DNA from: Sweltsa coloradensis
Lineage: Eukaryota; Arthropoda; Insecta; Plecoptera; Chloroperlidae
Direction: 5' to 3'
DNA: 64,000 bases
Assembly (NCBI GenBank): GCA_024449915.1
Contig: JAMZAV010000055.1
Location: forward strand, 496,001-560,000
Under the pieces are notes generated by a model. That model was given only the letters and a program-made list of their open reading frames with translations, was not told where the DNA came from and made no database searches. Of this stretch, positions 11,797 to 23,136 are shown in pieces. The translations under genes were made by a program, and so were the position numbers. Positions within the stretch are counted from its first letter, which is position 1; each line of letters begins with the position of its first letter.

Positions 11797-12434
11797 TGTT
11801 TTTTAAAGCGCACCCCCCTTTTAATGCCCCAAATTTCTTTCCCTTTTTTCATAGTTTTACCTATCCCCCAAAGGTGCCCTTCCCCATTATTTTTGCAAAA
11901 AGCTGAAACCCTAGTTTTGAGCCGATTGCGACTGCAGTTACCATCGCCACGTACAGGGAAAATTTAGTGCAGTGTAAGTGAACTCAACTGTCCCAGGGGT
12001 CCCCCTACGCAAGTGTACTTTTACGCACCTCTCTCTCTCCCCCGTTACCCCCTAGTTTTCGTGTGCATTCTCTCAACCCCCCCACCCCTTCTCTCTGAGG
12101 GGGGAAACTCACCCTGTGTTTATTATAATATAATAAAATAACTCTCTCCCCAAGCCTAGTGAGTTTTTAACATAGTGCCTTTCTACGCGCCCCTCCGTGG
12201 CATTTTCGCCGGGTCCATCCATTGTCACCACGTCGTCAGTACGCCGTCAACCCGCAAAGTTCCCAACCCGTACGTTTTTCCCAAACCCGGGATGTGGTAA
12301 TAGCTCTCTACCGGCACTTCCCCCTACCCATATTTCCATCCCTTTTTTTTAAATTTTACAGTCCACCCCCCTTCACTACCTAGGGGAGTTCTGAACTCTA
12401 AGGGCGCGTTTTACATCCTCGCCTTTCGCCAACA
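11797..12434 (+). repeat. 3' LTR of BEL/Pao element, error-rich copy
   Basis: This 638-bp copy aligns with 4786-5413 but carries dense small differences. For example, GTACTGACAGCACC in the 5' LTR reads GTACTTTTACGCACC here, and the run of short words after TACGC is smeared into C- and T-runs. It ends CCAACA, followed by the CGTAC duplication. Confidence 0.9.
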
Positions 12435-12439
12435 CGTAC
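12435..12439. repeat. 5-bp target site duplication of BEL/Pao element, right copy
   Basis: CGTAC here matches 4781-4785 exactly. Confidence 0.8.
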
Positions 12440-12899
12440 TAAAAAAGCCTTTTAGTTAGTAATTTTTTTTTTTTTTTAAAGAAAAGGGTAAATATTAAAA
12501 AATAGTTTTTCCCGTAAAGCTTTGTCATTACATACAAAAAATTTGGGTTTTTAAATTTATTAAAATTTGGGCCCCCTTTTCACTTTCATTTTTTGAGTTT
12601 TTTTGATCGCCCGATTGCTGATGTAAAACATCGTTTACAGAGTCCGGGTGCAGTTAAAACATGACGAAATAACTGTAGTTGGATGAGCGAAACGAAGACT
12701 TCAATTTCACCGACCCCCCAAAAAATTTAGCTCGGGTGTTTTTTTTTTTTTTTCCGTCTGGTGTTCGCTCTCTACCGGGCAAACGGCATATGCGATCTTG
12801 ATGAAAATTTGACACGACCTTCGCTTTCTCTGAACTTAGACTTGCCACGTTTTTGGGTACAATCGAAGAAATATTTCTCATGAATATCGTACTTTTTCG

Positions 12900-13245
12900 A
12901 TTTTTAGTGCGATATTTTCGTGACATTTGGACCGATTCTGACCAAACGGGTGGGGCAACAACGTTCATATTTCACATGCACATTAAGGTAATGGTGATGT
13001 ATTGACGTGTGAAAGAAAAAGTTGAAAAGTTAGCCAGAATCTATAGAAATAAAGGTTTTAATTTGAGTTTTTTGAGGTGTTAAATATTAAAACCTTTATT
13101 TCTATAGATTCTGGCTAACTTTTTCAACTTTTTCTTTCAAAAGTCAATACATCACCCTTACCTTAATGTCCATGTGAAATATGAACGTTGTAGCCCCACC
13201 CGTTTGGTCAGAATCCGCCCAAATAGCACGAAAATATAGATTTTA
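12900..13245. repeat. Large foldback (inverted repeat) inside the hAT element
   Basis: About 12913-13060 and about 13088-13235 are inverted copies, with a loop of under 30 bp. Matching landmarks are TTCTGACCAAACGGGTGGGGC, TTCATATTTCACATG, GATGTATTGAC and AGCCAGAATCTATAGAAATA, found on opposite strands of the two arms. Arm identity is high with scattered mismatches. It could be a separate MITE that jumped into the hAT element or the hAT element's own internal foldback. The minus-strand open frame at 12654-12968 overlaps the left arm and is not a gene. Confidence 0.8.
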
Positions 13246-13467
13246 GATATTTCTCACAGCCTTGTATGAAAACTTCACAGGAGATTTTATACCTTACTCA
13301 CAGCCTTGTTACAAACAATCAGAGATCCAACAGACCTAATGATTGCTTTGTATGGGCCGTGTTAATATGTTTTTATTATTTTAAATTAATATTAACATTT
13401 AATCATTTAAAAGCTCATCCATCAACGCGACTAAAAAAAGCGTTTGCGAAGCTTCCTAGTATAGTGA

Positions 13468-13535
13468 AATTTTTTTCGCCTTCGGCGAAAGGGCCTCCGG
13501 CGGCTGGGGCTTCGCCCCAGACCCCAGCTGCACCA
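13468..13535. repeat. Cluster of GC-rich stem-loops
   Basis: TTCGCCTTCGGCGAA and CTGGGGCTTCGCCCCAG are perfect short hairpins with TTC loops, separated by GGCCTCCGGCGG. They lie about 40 bp inside the right end of the hAT element. Subterminal hairpins of this kind are common in hAT and similar transposons, and may be binding or protective structures. Confidence 0.6.
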
Positions 13536-13576
13536 GGTTTGCCCCCCCCAACTTTCAAAACGTTCCGACGCGCCTG

Positions 13577-13584
13577 ATGGACAA
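13577..13584. repeat. 8-bp target site duplication of hAT element, right copy
   Basis: ATGGACAA matches 4213-4220 exactly. Confidence 0.85.
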
Positions 13585-16500
13585 CCTACTATACACTATA
13601 GAAACATGTCCACCTAAAACCCCTTCACTTTAAAAGTCGGACAAAGATGTGTATTAATTACGCGTTGTCAAAATCATTGACAACAAGACGCATCACTTGT
13701 TTGGTAGTGTGGCCGGCGTGAACTGACTACGACGTCGTTTTCTTTGTGTAACAGACTTGAGCTTCAGTCAGAAAACGAGCTAAAATTTAAAGAAGGAATT
13801 CACCGAAAACGATGACTGCATTATCAAGTGCAATGAAAATGTCAATAAACAATCTTGCAAGAAAAATGCAGATAACGTTTATTTTAGAAGGCCATTACGG
13901 TTTAAGTGGATAGACATTTTGGCAAACACATTTCATGGCACAGATTTTAAATCGTGATCGAGTCAATAAATTACTTTGTAAGTTCAGCGCCATTTCTTTT
14001 GCAAGCGAAGGATTTTGTAGACTGGAAATGGGAGCCGCGTGTTTTTGTTGTTTTTCAAGAAGGATATCGCTCATTTTTCACGTTCTTAAGATTAATGTCG
14101 TATATATTTTACCACCACACATTGCCATTAGTAGCACCCTGCATTGGATATCTGGCACTCCGGGGGTGCAAGGTCCACCCACACGACAAGTGGGTGCATA
14201 CTGTGCCCGGGCTGTCTGGCACGAGCTTGGCGTGTAAATCACTGCGGATTTAATCCATCACGTGACATATTTGTCGGATTACACGGAGGTTGCCGACCAC
14301 GTCCACGGTTAATCGCGAGGATCATTGCAGAATGGAGGGCGCAGTGATCTGCTGATGGGTTGGTGCCGGGATCACCTACTTACCATACATCAGTGGTGAC
14401 TAGTGGGTAGGAGAGCACCCCGCAAGATCACACCAGGTGGATATAATTACACTTTGTCAAGGAAAGCTTGGAGAGTTTTGATCAAGAGATATGTTTAATA
14501 AACTATCATGGTAGAGTGTGGAAGTATGTGGGTGTGAGTGATCATAGATACCATCCAAATAACGTTAGAATACAGTTTTAAAAAAATCATACCATATACC
14601 ATCCAATACCATCCAATTACTGCCAGAATGCAGTTTAAAATTAATTTTTTTTAACACGACAAAAAACTGTTTGCAAAATGCTGGTTTCATTGTTACGTTT
14701 AGATTTTTACTTGGGCATACCGCATAGCTCAGTTGTTATTTTATAAAAAAAAAATGTTATTCAACAATAGTTCTATGTTTGTTTTTAATTTCGGCCGCTC
14801 GACTGTGGCCATTATAGTAAGTGAATTTAATAATATTGTTTTAATTAACTAAAAAATAATAGTGGTGAATGAAACTTTTCAATTGATAAACCAAATAATA
14901 ACAGCGTATCCTAAATACAAATAGTTTGAGTGATAACCTATATGTGGGCATCTCATACATCGGCAGTCTTATCTCGATAAGCAACGATTTATGACTGGTG
15001 AATTATTGTTTTAATCTAATGAAGTTGGATAAGCGATAACAACATCAATAGTGATAAGTTTGTGCTGGTTCACCAAGTAGCTCATAGTAACTCATAATCG
15101 GACGTCGTGGCTAAGAAACCATCCACCCCCTAGTCAAATCTAAGGTGTATAGGGAGATCTAAAGCTGTGCAGGAGATTTGTGGTTGTAGTGAGAAACAAC
15201 TTCAAAATACATGACAAGGTGTAATGTTTTGTCTTTTAAATTGAAAACATGACATTTACAAAGGTAGCAGATATTGAACAATAAAGCTACCAAAAAACTG
15301 AAAGACATCGACTTGCTTTACACAGGCTAGATTCGTAACGAACCTACGAGTTACAATAAAAATATATACCATCCAAAAAATGAGTGAAGTTTTTATTGTA
15401 GTGGCGCATGTTAGCCTTAGACTATACCAAGATCAGTGCAAATAAGACATAATTGTATGTTACAATTCGCCAGTTTATACATTGCACAAGTGATGGTTGT
15501 AAATATGTAAATGTGAAGATACATTTATTGTCAATGACATAGTTACATTTGTTTTAAAACAAGTTTCAACAAGTCTATAATTTCGAAAGGTCTTGAATAA
15601 AGCTAGTCGAGCTGCTAGGCGATAATTGAACGCAACTCAATGCTCAGTTAAACTGCATTCTATTCACATAGCAATTGTCTGCGAGAACAACTTATAAACC
15701 TATCGTGTTACGTTCGACTTTCTTGGAATCGCGTCCCGAATAGCAGTGTTCTCTTCGGAATAACAAGCGCGGCCGTCTCATTTGCCTCCTCACTCACGCG
15801 CGCTCGCTCCAATTACAGGAGCTCTCGCTCTACTCAAAGCGAAACTTCAAACTCGGTTATATGGGGCCCCGGCGACATCACTGTTGGACGGTTGTGCCCA
15901 AACAAGGGCCAAGTTAGTGAACCGCGGTCAACGGAAGTTCGCCTTACTTTGTACATCATTACGCTCTTCACTCTTGTTGTGTTTGCTTTTCCACGGGTTT
16001 CTAACCCACGTAGTTTGAAAACAACAAATAAATGACAGCTGTATTAAAGCCACAAACATATCGGACAATATTGTGAGCATAGCGTTGGACTTTGTGGGCA
16101 AACTCAATACGTCTGACGTAAGAGAAAATAATGTTAAACAAAGCTTGTTGGGGAATTACTAATTAGGATTATTGTTTTAAAAGAGATCATTATAATATAA
16201 TGTATGGGCTATGTATAAGTGCACACAAAGCTGGGAAAGTTTCAAGATTATTCATTTACGATGTGATCAAAGCCATGAGCTAATCGGATGAATCGTGGTG
16301 AAAAATTGCCAAGTTCGTTACATTGTAAGTACAAGCCACTGGGGTTCCTTCTTGAACGACCCTAAAGCCGCCGTTCATGCGTATCTTGGGGAAATTAAAT
16401 TGTAACTACCGTCTTGGGGAAAATGAAATGAAAACTTTCAATGAGTGGTGATCCACAGTAGGCAGTTAATGGTAATTATGTTTTAACGTGGAGAAACGTT

Positions 16501-16855
16501 AAAGATGGAGTGGCTGTCTTCATGTTTCAATTCATGCCACAAATTAGCTACACAGTCAAATGCATTAAAATTAAATTATACAAAGCTATGCATAACGGCG
16601 CCAGGTTTCCTTCAATACACAGTAGTATTTTTATCGATGAAGCACGCAAAAATATCTTGCATACAGTTATAGAACAATATAGCGTAAATCACTAAAACAA
16701 CCAGATTCTACTACCATGTTCATATAGTCCTATAGTTAATTGTTGAAAATATATTTGGGAATGTAAGGAAACATTATACAGTATTTATACTCCTTATCTC
16801 TCGATTTGGTTAATCGAAAAACGCAATCATTCACTCTGTAAGTGAAATATCTAAA
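13585..16855. other. Unassigned DNA with two GC-rich patches
   Basis: No gene can be supported. A GC-rich patch at 14130-14430 has Cys/His-rich short frames (for example CPGCLARAWRVNHCG) that faintly resemble a retroelement zinc knuckle, too weak to name. Another CpG-rich patch at about 15730-16010 has an open frame of 78 codons without similarity and could be promoter-like or an old LTR. The rest is AT-rich. Confidence 0.35.
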
Positions 16856-16859
16856 GTTT

Positions 16860-17060
16860 TGGTGGAGGTGCCGGTCCAGCGAAATTCTCGCGGCCTGTTG
16901 ATGATATAATTGTTTTGTCAGTCCCTAGCTGGTCCCAACGCTTGTCTGTGTTTTGTCTCGGTGGTCTAGATGGATAAGGCGCTAATTGGAATGTGGAAGA
17001 CCGGATTCAAACCCCGGTCGTGATAGATTTTGTAATTTCTGGATAATATTAAATATTACA
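16860..17060 (+). repeat. tRNA-related repeat with 5' TGGTGGAGGTGCCGG word
   Basis: The repeat begins with TGGTGGAGGTGCCGG (16860-16874), the complement of a tRNA-Ala-like 3' end including CCA. About 90 bp later comes a tRNA-like segment (16960-17026) with GTGGTCTAGATGG resembling an A-box. It also has GGATTCAAACCCC as a B-box, within a stem formed by ACCGG and CCGGT. The B-box and its downstream words (TTCAAACCCC, then GATAGATTTT) recur at 43903-43955. It is probably a SINE fragment. It cannot be a working tRNA because the arms are not properly spaced. Confidence 0.5.
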
Positions 17061-18790
17061 GTCTAATCTATATTGCCGACACCTATATTATACATTCTAA
17101 AAGCGGTCATATCTCTTCCCCAGAGCATCACAGTCCCCTGCAGTTAAAAGACCCAACAATGCGCAACAATATTTTGGAATCAATCTATTTACTCGATTAC
17201 GTTGATTGTTGTTTTTCTATTATCATAAAAGTCAACTGAACAATAAAAAAAGGTTTCTAAAAGAAGCGTGGGAGCCAACGCATCCCTAACATTCAAGTAT
17301 GTCATGCTACATCACATATGTTATAATTTCTCTTTTCCTTTCTCTACCCATAATACCAATAATCTCCTGAAATAGAACTATACTATGGTGTGCTTTCAAT
17401 ACACTGGACAGATTAGCCATGCCTCAACCGCTATCGAACCCCAGCACTTCCGCATTGAAAACGAGCTACAATTAAACGATTATATAATCCTAACAGGCGA
17501 AACGAAACCAAGTGAAAGCTGTGAAGCGTCAAGCTACCACAGGCATACATAATATCTCACTTCGCACGCCATTCTGTGAATATCTGTCCACTTTAGTACA
17601 GCCACATACTATACGAGTGCGGTTTATACGAGTGGACGTACTCCGTACAATGGCGAGGAAGTTGCTTGGTCCTACAGAACGTGGAACAGCTAAGTGAATT
17701 TATTAATTTAGCAGCGAAGTCTGTGATACCTTTAATAATTATAACATTATACATCTTTGAAGTGTCTATTTTGGTTGATAATTCCAGGGTGTATCACAAG
17801 TCAAAATTATAAACGACGCTCTAAATTTTGAATAAATGTAGACATTCACAAACATTGAATGAAATCTTAATTTAAAATCCTAGCTATTGCAAACGTGAAA
17901 AGTGTTCGGGAGATAAGGTGGCAACTTTTATCCCATCCCTTCTTTGTAATCAAAAACACATGTACTTTAGCCCCTTCTAAAGAAAAACCATTGGTAAAAC
18001 TGTGTGCAAGAATCTTTGGCTTTATGACGAATAGTCCTCTCGTTGATTCGATTGACGTAGGCGTCGACTTGTACGTGTGCTAACACCAGACGTGGGGCGA
18101 AGCACCTTAGAATCAGACCAATCAGAAACGATACATCACGCGCTCGAATTAAGTTCAGCCAATCACAACTCATTACTCAAAGTTCATATTTGTGTTGAGC
18201 TCTACGACAATATCCTAATGTGCTTTTATGATGTATTCTTAATGACAATTTGGGTGTCGAATTAAGCAACACATGTTATCCTTTGCATCCAGAATAGGTA
18301 TAGTGTAATGTTCAAAGTCTGTGAAGAGATACGTTATATGACTCCTAAGGAGTATATTCTAGGCGTATGCTTCTGTATGCTAATTTGACCCATTTCAAGT
18401 CTCAAGCGTAATTATCACGATATAGAATGTCGTTGCGCGTATAAAGCACATTTCAACAAATTTACATATTAAAAAAGTAACAAGATTATTTCCAGAGGAA
18501 ACGAAACAGATCTGGAAAGATAGAGCTAGACTGGAACATTTCCAGTACTCATTTCCGGAAGTTAAGTTCATTAGCGACAAGTGTTTTAGCATGGATATGC
18601 ACTCATCGGATGGCATCTAGATATCGATCGCAATGCATGGATGTAATTAACAAAACCTGACATGTATTTAGCATGTATGATGCACCTGGGTTATATACAT
18701 CCATTATTCATTCTGTTCACATCTTTTTGTACACGGGAATCCGCCATGACAACAAAAATGTGGCATGTAAAGAAAACAAAAAGCTCAAAG
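17061..18790. other. Unassigned AT-rich DNA
   Basis: Nothing recognisable was seen on either strand. Open frames are short, without codon bias or splice context. Confidence 0.4.
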
Positions 18791-19128
18791 AGAATCAGAT
18801 CCAATGTCCGTGTTATAGGACGTGATGGGTCCCCGCGCGTCCACGGGGAGATAATAGGGCCCCGTTGTTGTCCGGTGACGGCCGTATGAATACCCGCCGT
18901 AACAAACCGACTTGGAGCGACGGAAGCCGCAGCTTTCAACATCCAGGAAACATCAGCTTAGAATCAGATCCAATGTCCGTGTTACAGGACGTGATGGGCC
19001 CCGCGCGTCCACGGGGAGATAATAGGGCCCCGTTGTTGTCCGGTGACGGCCGTATGAATACCCGCCGTAACAAACCGACTTGGAGCGACGGAAGCCGCAG
19101 CTTTCAACATCCAGGAAACATCGAGCTT
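18791..19128. repeat. Recent 169-bp tandem duplication, GC-rich
   Basis: Copy 1 (18791-18959) and copy 2 (18960-19128) are almost identical. They differ by TTATAGG/TTACAGG, GGGTCCCC/GGGCCCC and CATCAGC/CATCGAGC. The unit is GC-rich in an AT-rich setting and contains GGTGACGGCCGTATG, CCCGCCGTAACAAACCGAC and CATCCAGGAAACATC. Frames run through both copies, but their stop-free stretches are only as long as the duplication allows. It could be a two-copy satellite seed or a piece of an unrecognised transposon. Confidence 0.85.
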
Positions 19129-21870
19129 ACAATCTGAAGATTATAGCGAATGGTTGGCACATTCACGTACAAATATTTGTTAATTATTGTCATGTGACAA
19201 GTTCAAAGGTCAAGCGTGTATGTGCGCGAGTGTGCGTGTTATTATTGAGTGATGCGTGTGATTAACAGATGTACAACGCGCCACATTGGGTGTTGCAATT
19301 TACCGGGTTTGCACTAAAATGCGCAATCGGTTAGAAACTGTGATTAAGTCCAGTTTTACAAACGCAATTCATGTAAGCATATGTTAGCAAAACCAAAAAG
19401 CCACCACCTATCGGATAAAAATAATTGTATCAATAAGTGCACAGATCTAATTGAAAGAAGGAATATATATTCCCCAACCATGAATAAAATAACTGTCGAG
19501 TTTCTCATTCAGAAACTATCATGTGAGAACATCACTGTGAGAACACAAACCATTACATTGGCGATGCTTCAGGTTATGCTACACTTGGTTGTATTGCATT
19601 AAAAGGGCATGGCATTAAATAACATAGCTTGTGCTAAATTGGATTTAAAATTTATACAAAGTAAATATTGACAAAAAGTCTTCTGATTACTCAACGAAAT
19701 GTTTTCTGTTTTAAAATAATTAAATTTATAATTAATGCAAAGCCCGACTGCATTTAACTTGTGACAACAGCAAATTGTGATATTTTTGCAATCACTAGCT
19801 TCAGATAATCAATTATTGGGCTAGTCTGTATCAGTAATTTGCTGATTCAAGCACCCCCATTGTGGGATATAATTTCTTAAATTGATCTTCCAAATCTGTC
19901 TGCTACCCCAACTGAACTATGTCACACTCAATTGCCTTCACTTGTTGAAAGGTATAGTGAAACTTATACCTTCATCCCGCCCTCTTGGCACTCCATATAT
20001 CTGGGCGCGCAAATTACCCAGCTAACGTCGCGAAGTTGAACACAATCTTCTGAATGATGAATAAGACGACACGTGTATTTAATTAAACGCAACGGAATCG
20101 CAAGATCTCGACTAGGCACAACGAGTCCCCATCCGCGAGGTAGGGCCTCGCTAGCACTGAGGTGCACGTTCTTGGTTAAATTATTCATTTAATTCCCAAT
20201 ATGGGTGGGTGAGGTGATGAAACGGGTGTCTTGCGAGAGGTAAGAAGTTCACCTATAGCTGGGAGACGAGGAATCCTTTGGTTTAATTATATTAAGAGTG
20301 GGGATCCACTGAGAAGGGGATTACGGGAAATAAGCTAAATAAAGAAAATTACTCTGGGTGGATGTGAGCTGAAGTTTCCAAGACCCTTGTGTGACGACGA
20401 GCAAGGAAAGTTTAGTCCCCCAGCGGTTACCAGAGGAACCAATAATTTCGATATTAAAAAAGAGACGTGACCGTGTTGATAAGAATCAGTGCGTTAGAGA
20501 CACCCTCAAGTGATTGATTGATGCGAAGATGAAATTGATAACGCGAAGAAAGAAAGTTTCCTTCGGCGAGAGAAGATTGGATGAGATAATCAGTGCCTGG
20601 AATTTATAAAATATGTCAAGTGATCCAGTGACGACTAAAAATGCGTCAAGTTAGCATAATAAAATGTAGCATCTATCTTTCAATATAATTTTCAAGCGGG
20701 AAAACTTTCCACTCTGATTCCATTTGCATAAAGCTTTTTCATTTGTTATGGAAAAAGGAGAAGAATCCGGAAAAGGATTCGTTTTGATTCGGGGACAATT
20801 GTCGAACAACGAACTGGCGCCTGGGAACGGCGAGAAATCGTCGCCAAAGGGAAACTCGTCTCAAAGCAAAAATTAATAACATAATACCGAATTCTCTGAT
20901 AAACGACAAACAACAGATTCTATGTCCGTATTATTGGTTAGGTTCTGGTAAAAATAAACATGCGTGTAATGTCTTTTGATGAAGCATGGTATGACCTAAA
21001 ACTCATCCTAATGAAACTTGAAAGGAGAGGAAAGGTCGCTACTTCGTGGGAGCTTGATGATAAAGGCTCTAGTAAATATAAACATGTTTCTTAAATAAAA
21101 AACAGTTGAAAGATTTAAATAAATAAAAGTTATGGTCTATTGATAAAGTTGGCAGTTACGATGCCCACCTTCAGTCCTTTAAACGCAAGTTATGCAGCCA
21201 ACAATTAAATTAAATTCTCTTGTAGTTTGTATTGTTTACACCGGGCTGAATTCACCAAGATCGAGAGAGTTTCGCCGGAAGTATTGTCGACGAATACGTG
21301 ACACGCGCGTCCACTTTCCAGAAAACACGGCTACCTAGGTGTTATAACAACGACACATTCACTATCTCACGACATAACAATTTGTTGGAAACCTTCCCGA
21401 GCGCCTTCCTAACAAACAGTATTCGCAAGGTCTCCCCGTCCACTTAGCTTGTCGGCGCAATTCAAGACACAAGTTGTGATGGTTTCTTACAAGCTTGTTA
21501 CCAACTTTATAAACTATAACTTAATAACCCACTTGCAACTTTATCGACTAGACTAATTTCCACATCTACATCATCACATAATACTAACTATAACCATAGA
21601 AGAGCGATTCCATAAAAAGCCTAGCCACGTTAGCCGCTCGATATACGCCTCTCGAAGAACCTACCTAGGAGATTTACCCCCCGTAGTAGACAAAAGTGTA
21701 CAGCAAAGACGTAGGAAATAAACATGCGATCTAATGTGGACGATAATTAGGGAAGAGAAATCGCGAAAGTAGATTTCTAATTTTATCGTTGGTGATTATT
21801 GGTATGATGATTATTAAATTTCAAGAACAGCATCTTGTTAATGAATTTCAAACAAAACGAAACCCGACAA
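19129..21870. other. Unassigned AT-rich DNA
   Basis: No coding, RNA or mobile-element signal can be supported in this stretch. Confidence 0.4.
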
Positions 21871-21899
21871 CCTAATTGGATAACAGTTATCCACCCAAT

Positions 21900-22435
21900 C
21901 GAGAGCCCATCAACGTCAAAACGAGCAAACAAGTCGCTTTACATTGTTCACCTATATTTGGAAAACTAAAACTTCACAATAATAAATTAAAAGCGAGTTT
22001 CAATCTCAACTTTCGAAACTCTCCAATCGTTTACAACGTCAACTTCGGGCATATTTACTTTAGTTTAGCACGAGGCGGTCGAGGTGGCGGAATATTTAAA
22101 GTAACGCAAGCGCTAACCGCACTTACTCGCGGTTTTGGATTCTTCTCGGCGCGAGGGTATATAAATAAAAGAGTGTTGGCGATCTTCGCAACGTTTTAAC
22201 CAAACACGGTTTCTCTTCCAGCGAGCGGACTCGGACGCCGGGTCCATCAGAGTGACAGGGTTGCTCGCCCACTCTAAACTCCAGTCAGACTGTTTAGCCC
22301 CGTCACGCATTTCCTACGCAAACAATATGCTGCTCGTAGGTCAAACACAATGTAGTGTAAATATGGTGTTTGTGTTTGTTAACACATTGTGTCAACATAA
22401 AAATACTAAAAAAAAATACCAAAAAAATAAGAATT
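21900..22435 (+). repeat. Candidate LTR with TATA box, boundaries uncertain
   Basis: GGGTATATAAATA at about 22157 is a strong TATA box within a GC-richer stretch. It is followed by a leader-like region and then an A-rich segment. About 280 bp downstream of the TATA box, GGTGGCAGCGGTG (22442-22454) resembles the complement of the 3' end of an animal tRNA-Leu or tRNA-Ser, as used for a primer-binding site in Gypsy-type elements. No second LTR and no pol motifs were found. If real it is a 5' LTR remnant. It could instead be an unrelated promoter. Confidence 0.3.
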
Positions 22436-22561
22436 GCGGAGGTGGCAGCGGTGATACAACACGAGTAGAGTAAGTCTGGCTTAAAACTTATGTCGGGCGA
22501 GAATCTAAAAGTGTATTTAACTATCCCGGTATAGTGATGGTAGGTTATAAAATACAAGAAC

Positions 22562-22655
22562 AAAAATTACCTCCACGGCAATCGAACCCAGGTATTCCGC
22601 TCATTGGGAGGTTTCCTACTCTAACCATAGAGTTACAGAGTCAACGAGAGATTAA
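22562..22655 (-). repeat. tRNA-like sequence, probably a SINE head
   Basis: Read on the minus strand it has a D-arm-like ACTC...GAGT pair around TATGGTTA, and a B-box GGGTTCGATTGCC followed by GTGGAGGT. The anticodon arm is not convincing and the acceptor arms do not pair, so it is a tRNA-derived repeat or pseudogene, not a working tRNA gene. Confidence 0.45.
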
Positions 22656-22689
22656 ATAAAGCCACATTGAATGTACAATCTGATATTGA

Positions 22690-22945
22690 CCGTTCCAGCC
22701 GGCGATGGGGCCCATCCCCCGGCCCCCGGTCCCAGGTCCGAGCGTAGTGTCGTCACCCGACGCACTGCAGCGACGCCTGTCCCGTGTCCTCCTTGTCAGA
22801 TGTCCTGCTATCCCCAAGGGGGTCCCGCAGGACGTCGGGCATTTCTGGAGCAATCGGGCGAGGGGCATTAGCACAGCCGGTGAGATCTGGATCAATACCG
22901 GCCTTGGCCACGTGGCCCTCCGCCCACTCGGTTCCCATCATTAGG
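22690..22945. other. GC-rich patch, probable repeat body
   Basis: This is a sharply GC-rich block next to the tRNA-like sequence. Several frames are open on both strands, none with consistent third-position bias or splice sites. The most protein-like reading is on the minus strand and ends in a stop at about 22753. It may be the body of a SINE or the 5' region of a non-LTR element. Confidence 0.3.
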
Positions 22946-23136
22946 CCAGATGGGTGACTCCCGGACGTGGTTGGATAGTTTCACTAATTACAAAGAAAAT
23001 ACTACGAACGATAAACATGAGTGTAAACTTGGGATCATCGCCCCCGACCTGTCTACAGTTGTAAGAGAAGCGACTCGTGTGAGAACACGAAGAAATGTGG
23101 AGCCATCTCAGGAAGTCAAGGCTCAAATCTTTCAAG

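Larger units (their letters stand above)
4786..12434 (+). mobile_element. Complete BEL/Pao LTR retrotransposon, reading frame disrupted
   Basis: The element is 7.65 kb, with TG...CA LTRs and a CGTAC target duplication, inserted in a hAT element. Domains follow the BEL/Pao order: Gag (LPTFNGDLTLWPEFYALF), a CCHC-type knuckle region, an A17-type protease (ALDSGCKF), reverse transcriptase (ILVHPED, YIDD), RNase H (GFCDASEKGF) and integrase (DYAGPFSVKTTKG, LNSRPLG). The frame changes every few dozen bases, and many substitutions convert the base to its neighbour so that homopolymers grow. This suggests faulty base calling rather than age. Full length with both duplications intact implies a fairly recent insertion, but LTR divergence cannot date it while sequence quality is in doubt. 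Confidence 0.93.
4221..13576. mobile_element. Non-autonomous hAT-type DNA transposon split by a nested BEL/Pao element
   Basis: The left end begins CAGTGGCGTCGGAAC. The right end, read inward on the minus strand, begins CAGGCGCGTCGGAAC, matching at 13 of 15 positions. Both ends then run into a G-run followed by CAA. A perfect 8-bp duplication flanks the element. Subtracting the nested BEL/Pao insertion and its extra target copy (7654 bp) leaves about 1.7 kb, too short for an intact hAT transposase gene, and no transposase or BED-finger motif was seen. The remaining body comprises 4221-4785 and 12440-13576, and includes a large hairpin (about 12900-13245) and GC-rich stem-loops (about 13468-13535). 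It was probably mobilised in trans. Confidence 0.8.

Noticed and set aside
12654..12968. 104-codon minus-strand frame
   Set aside because: It overlaps the left arm of a foldback, shows no transposase motif and includes poly-A-derived lysines.
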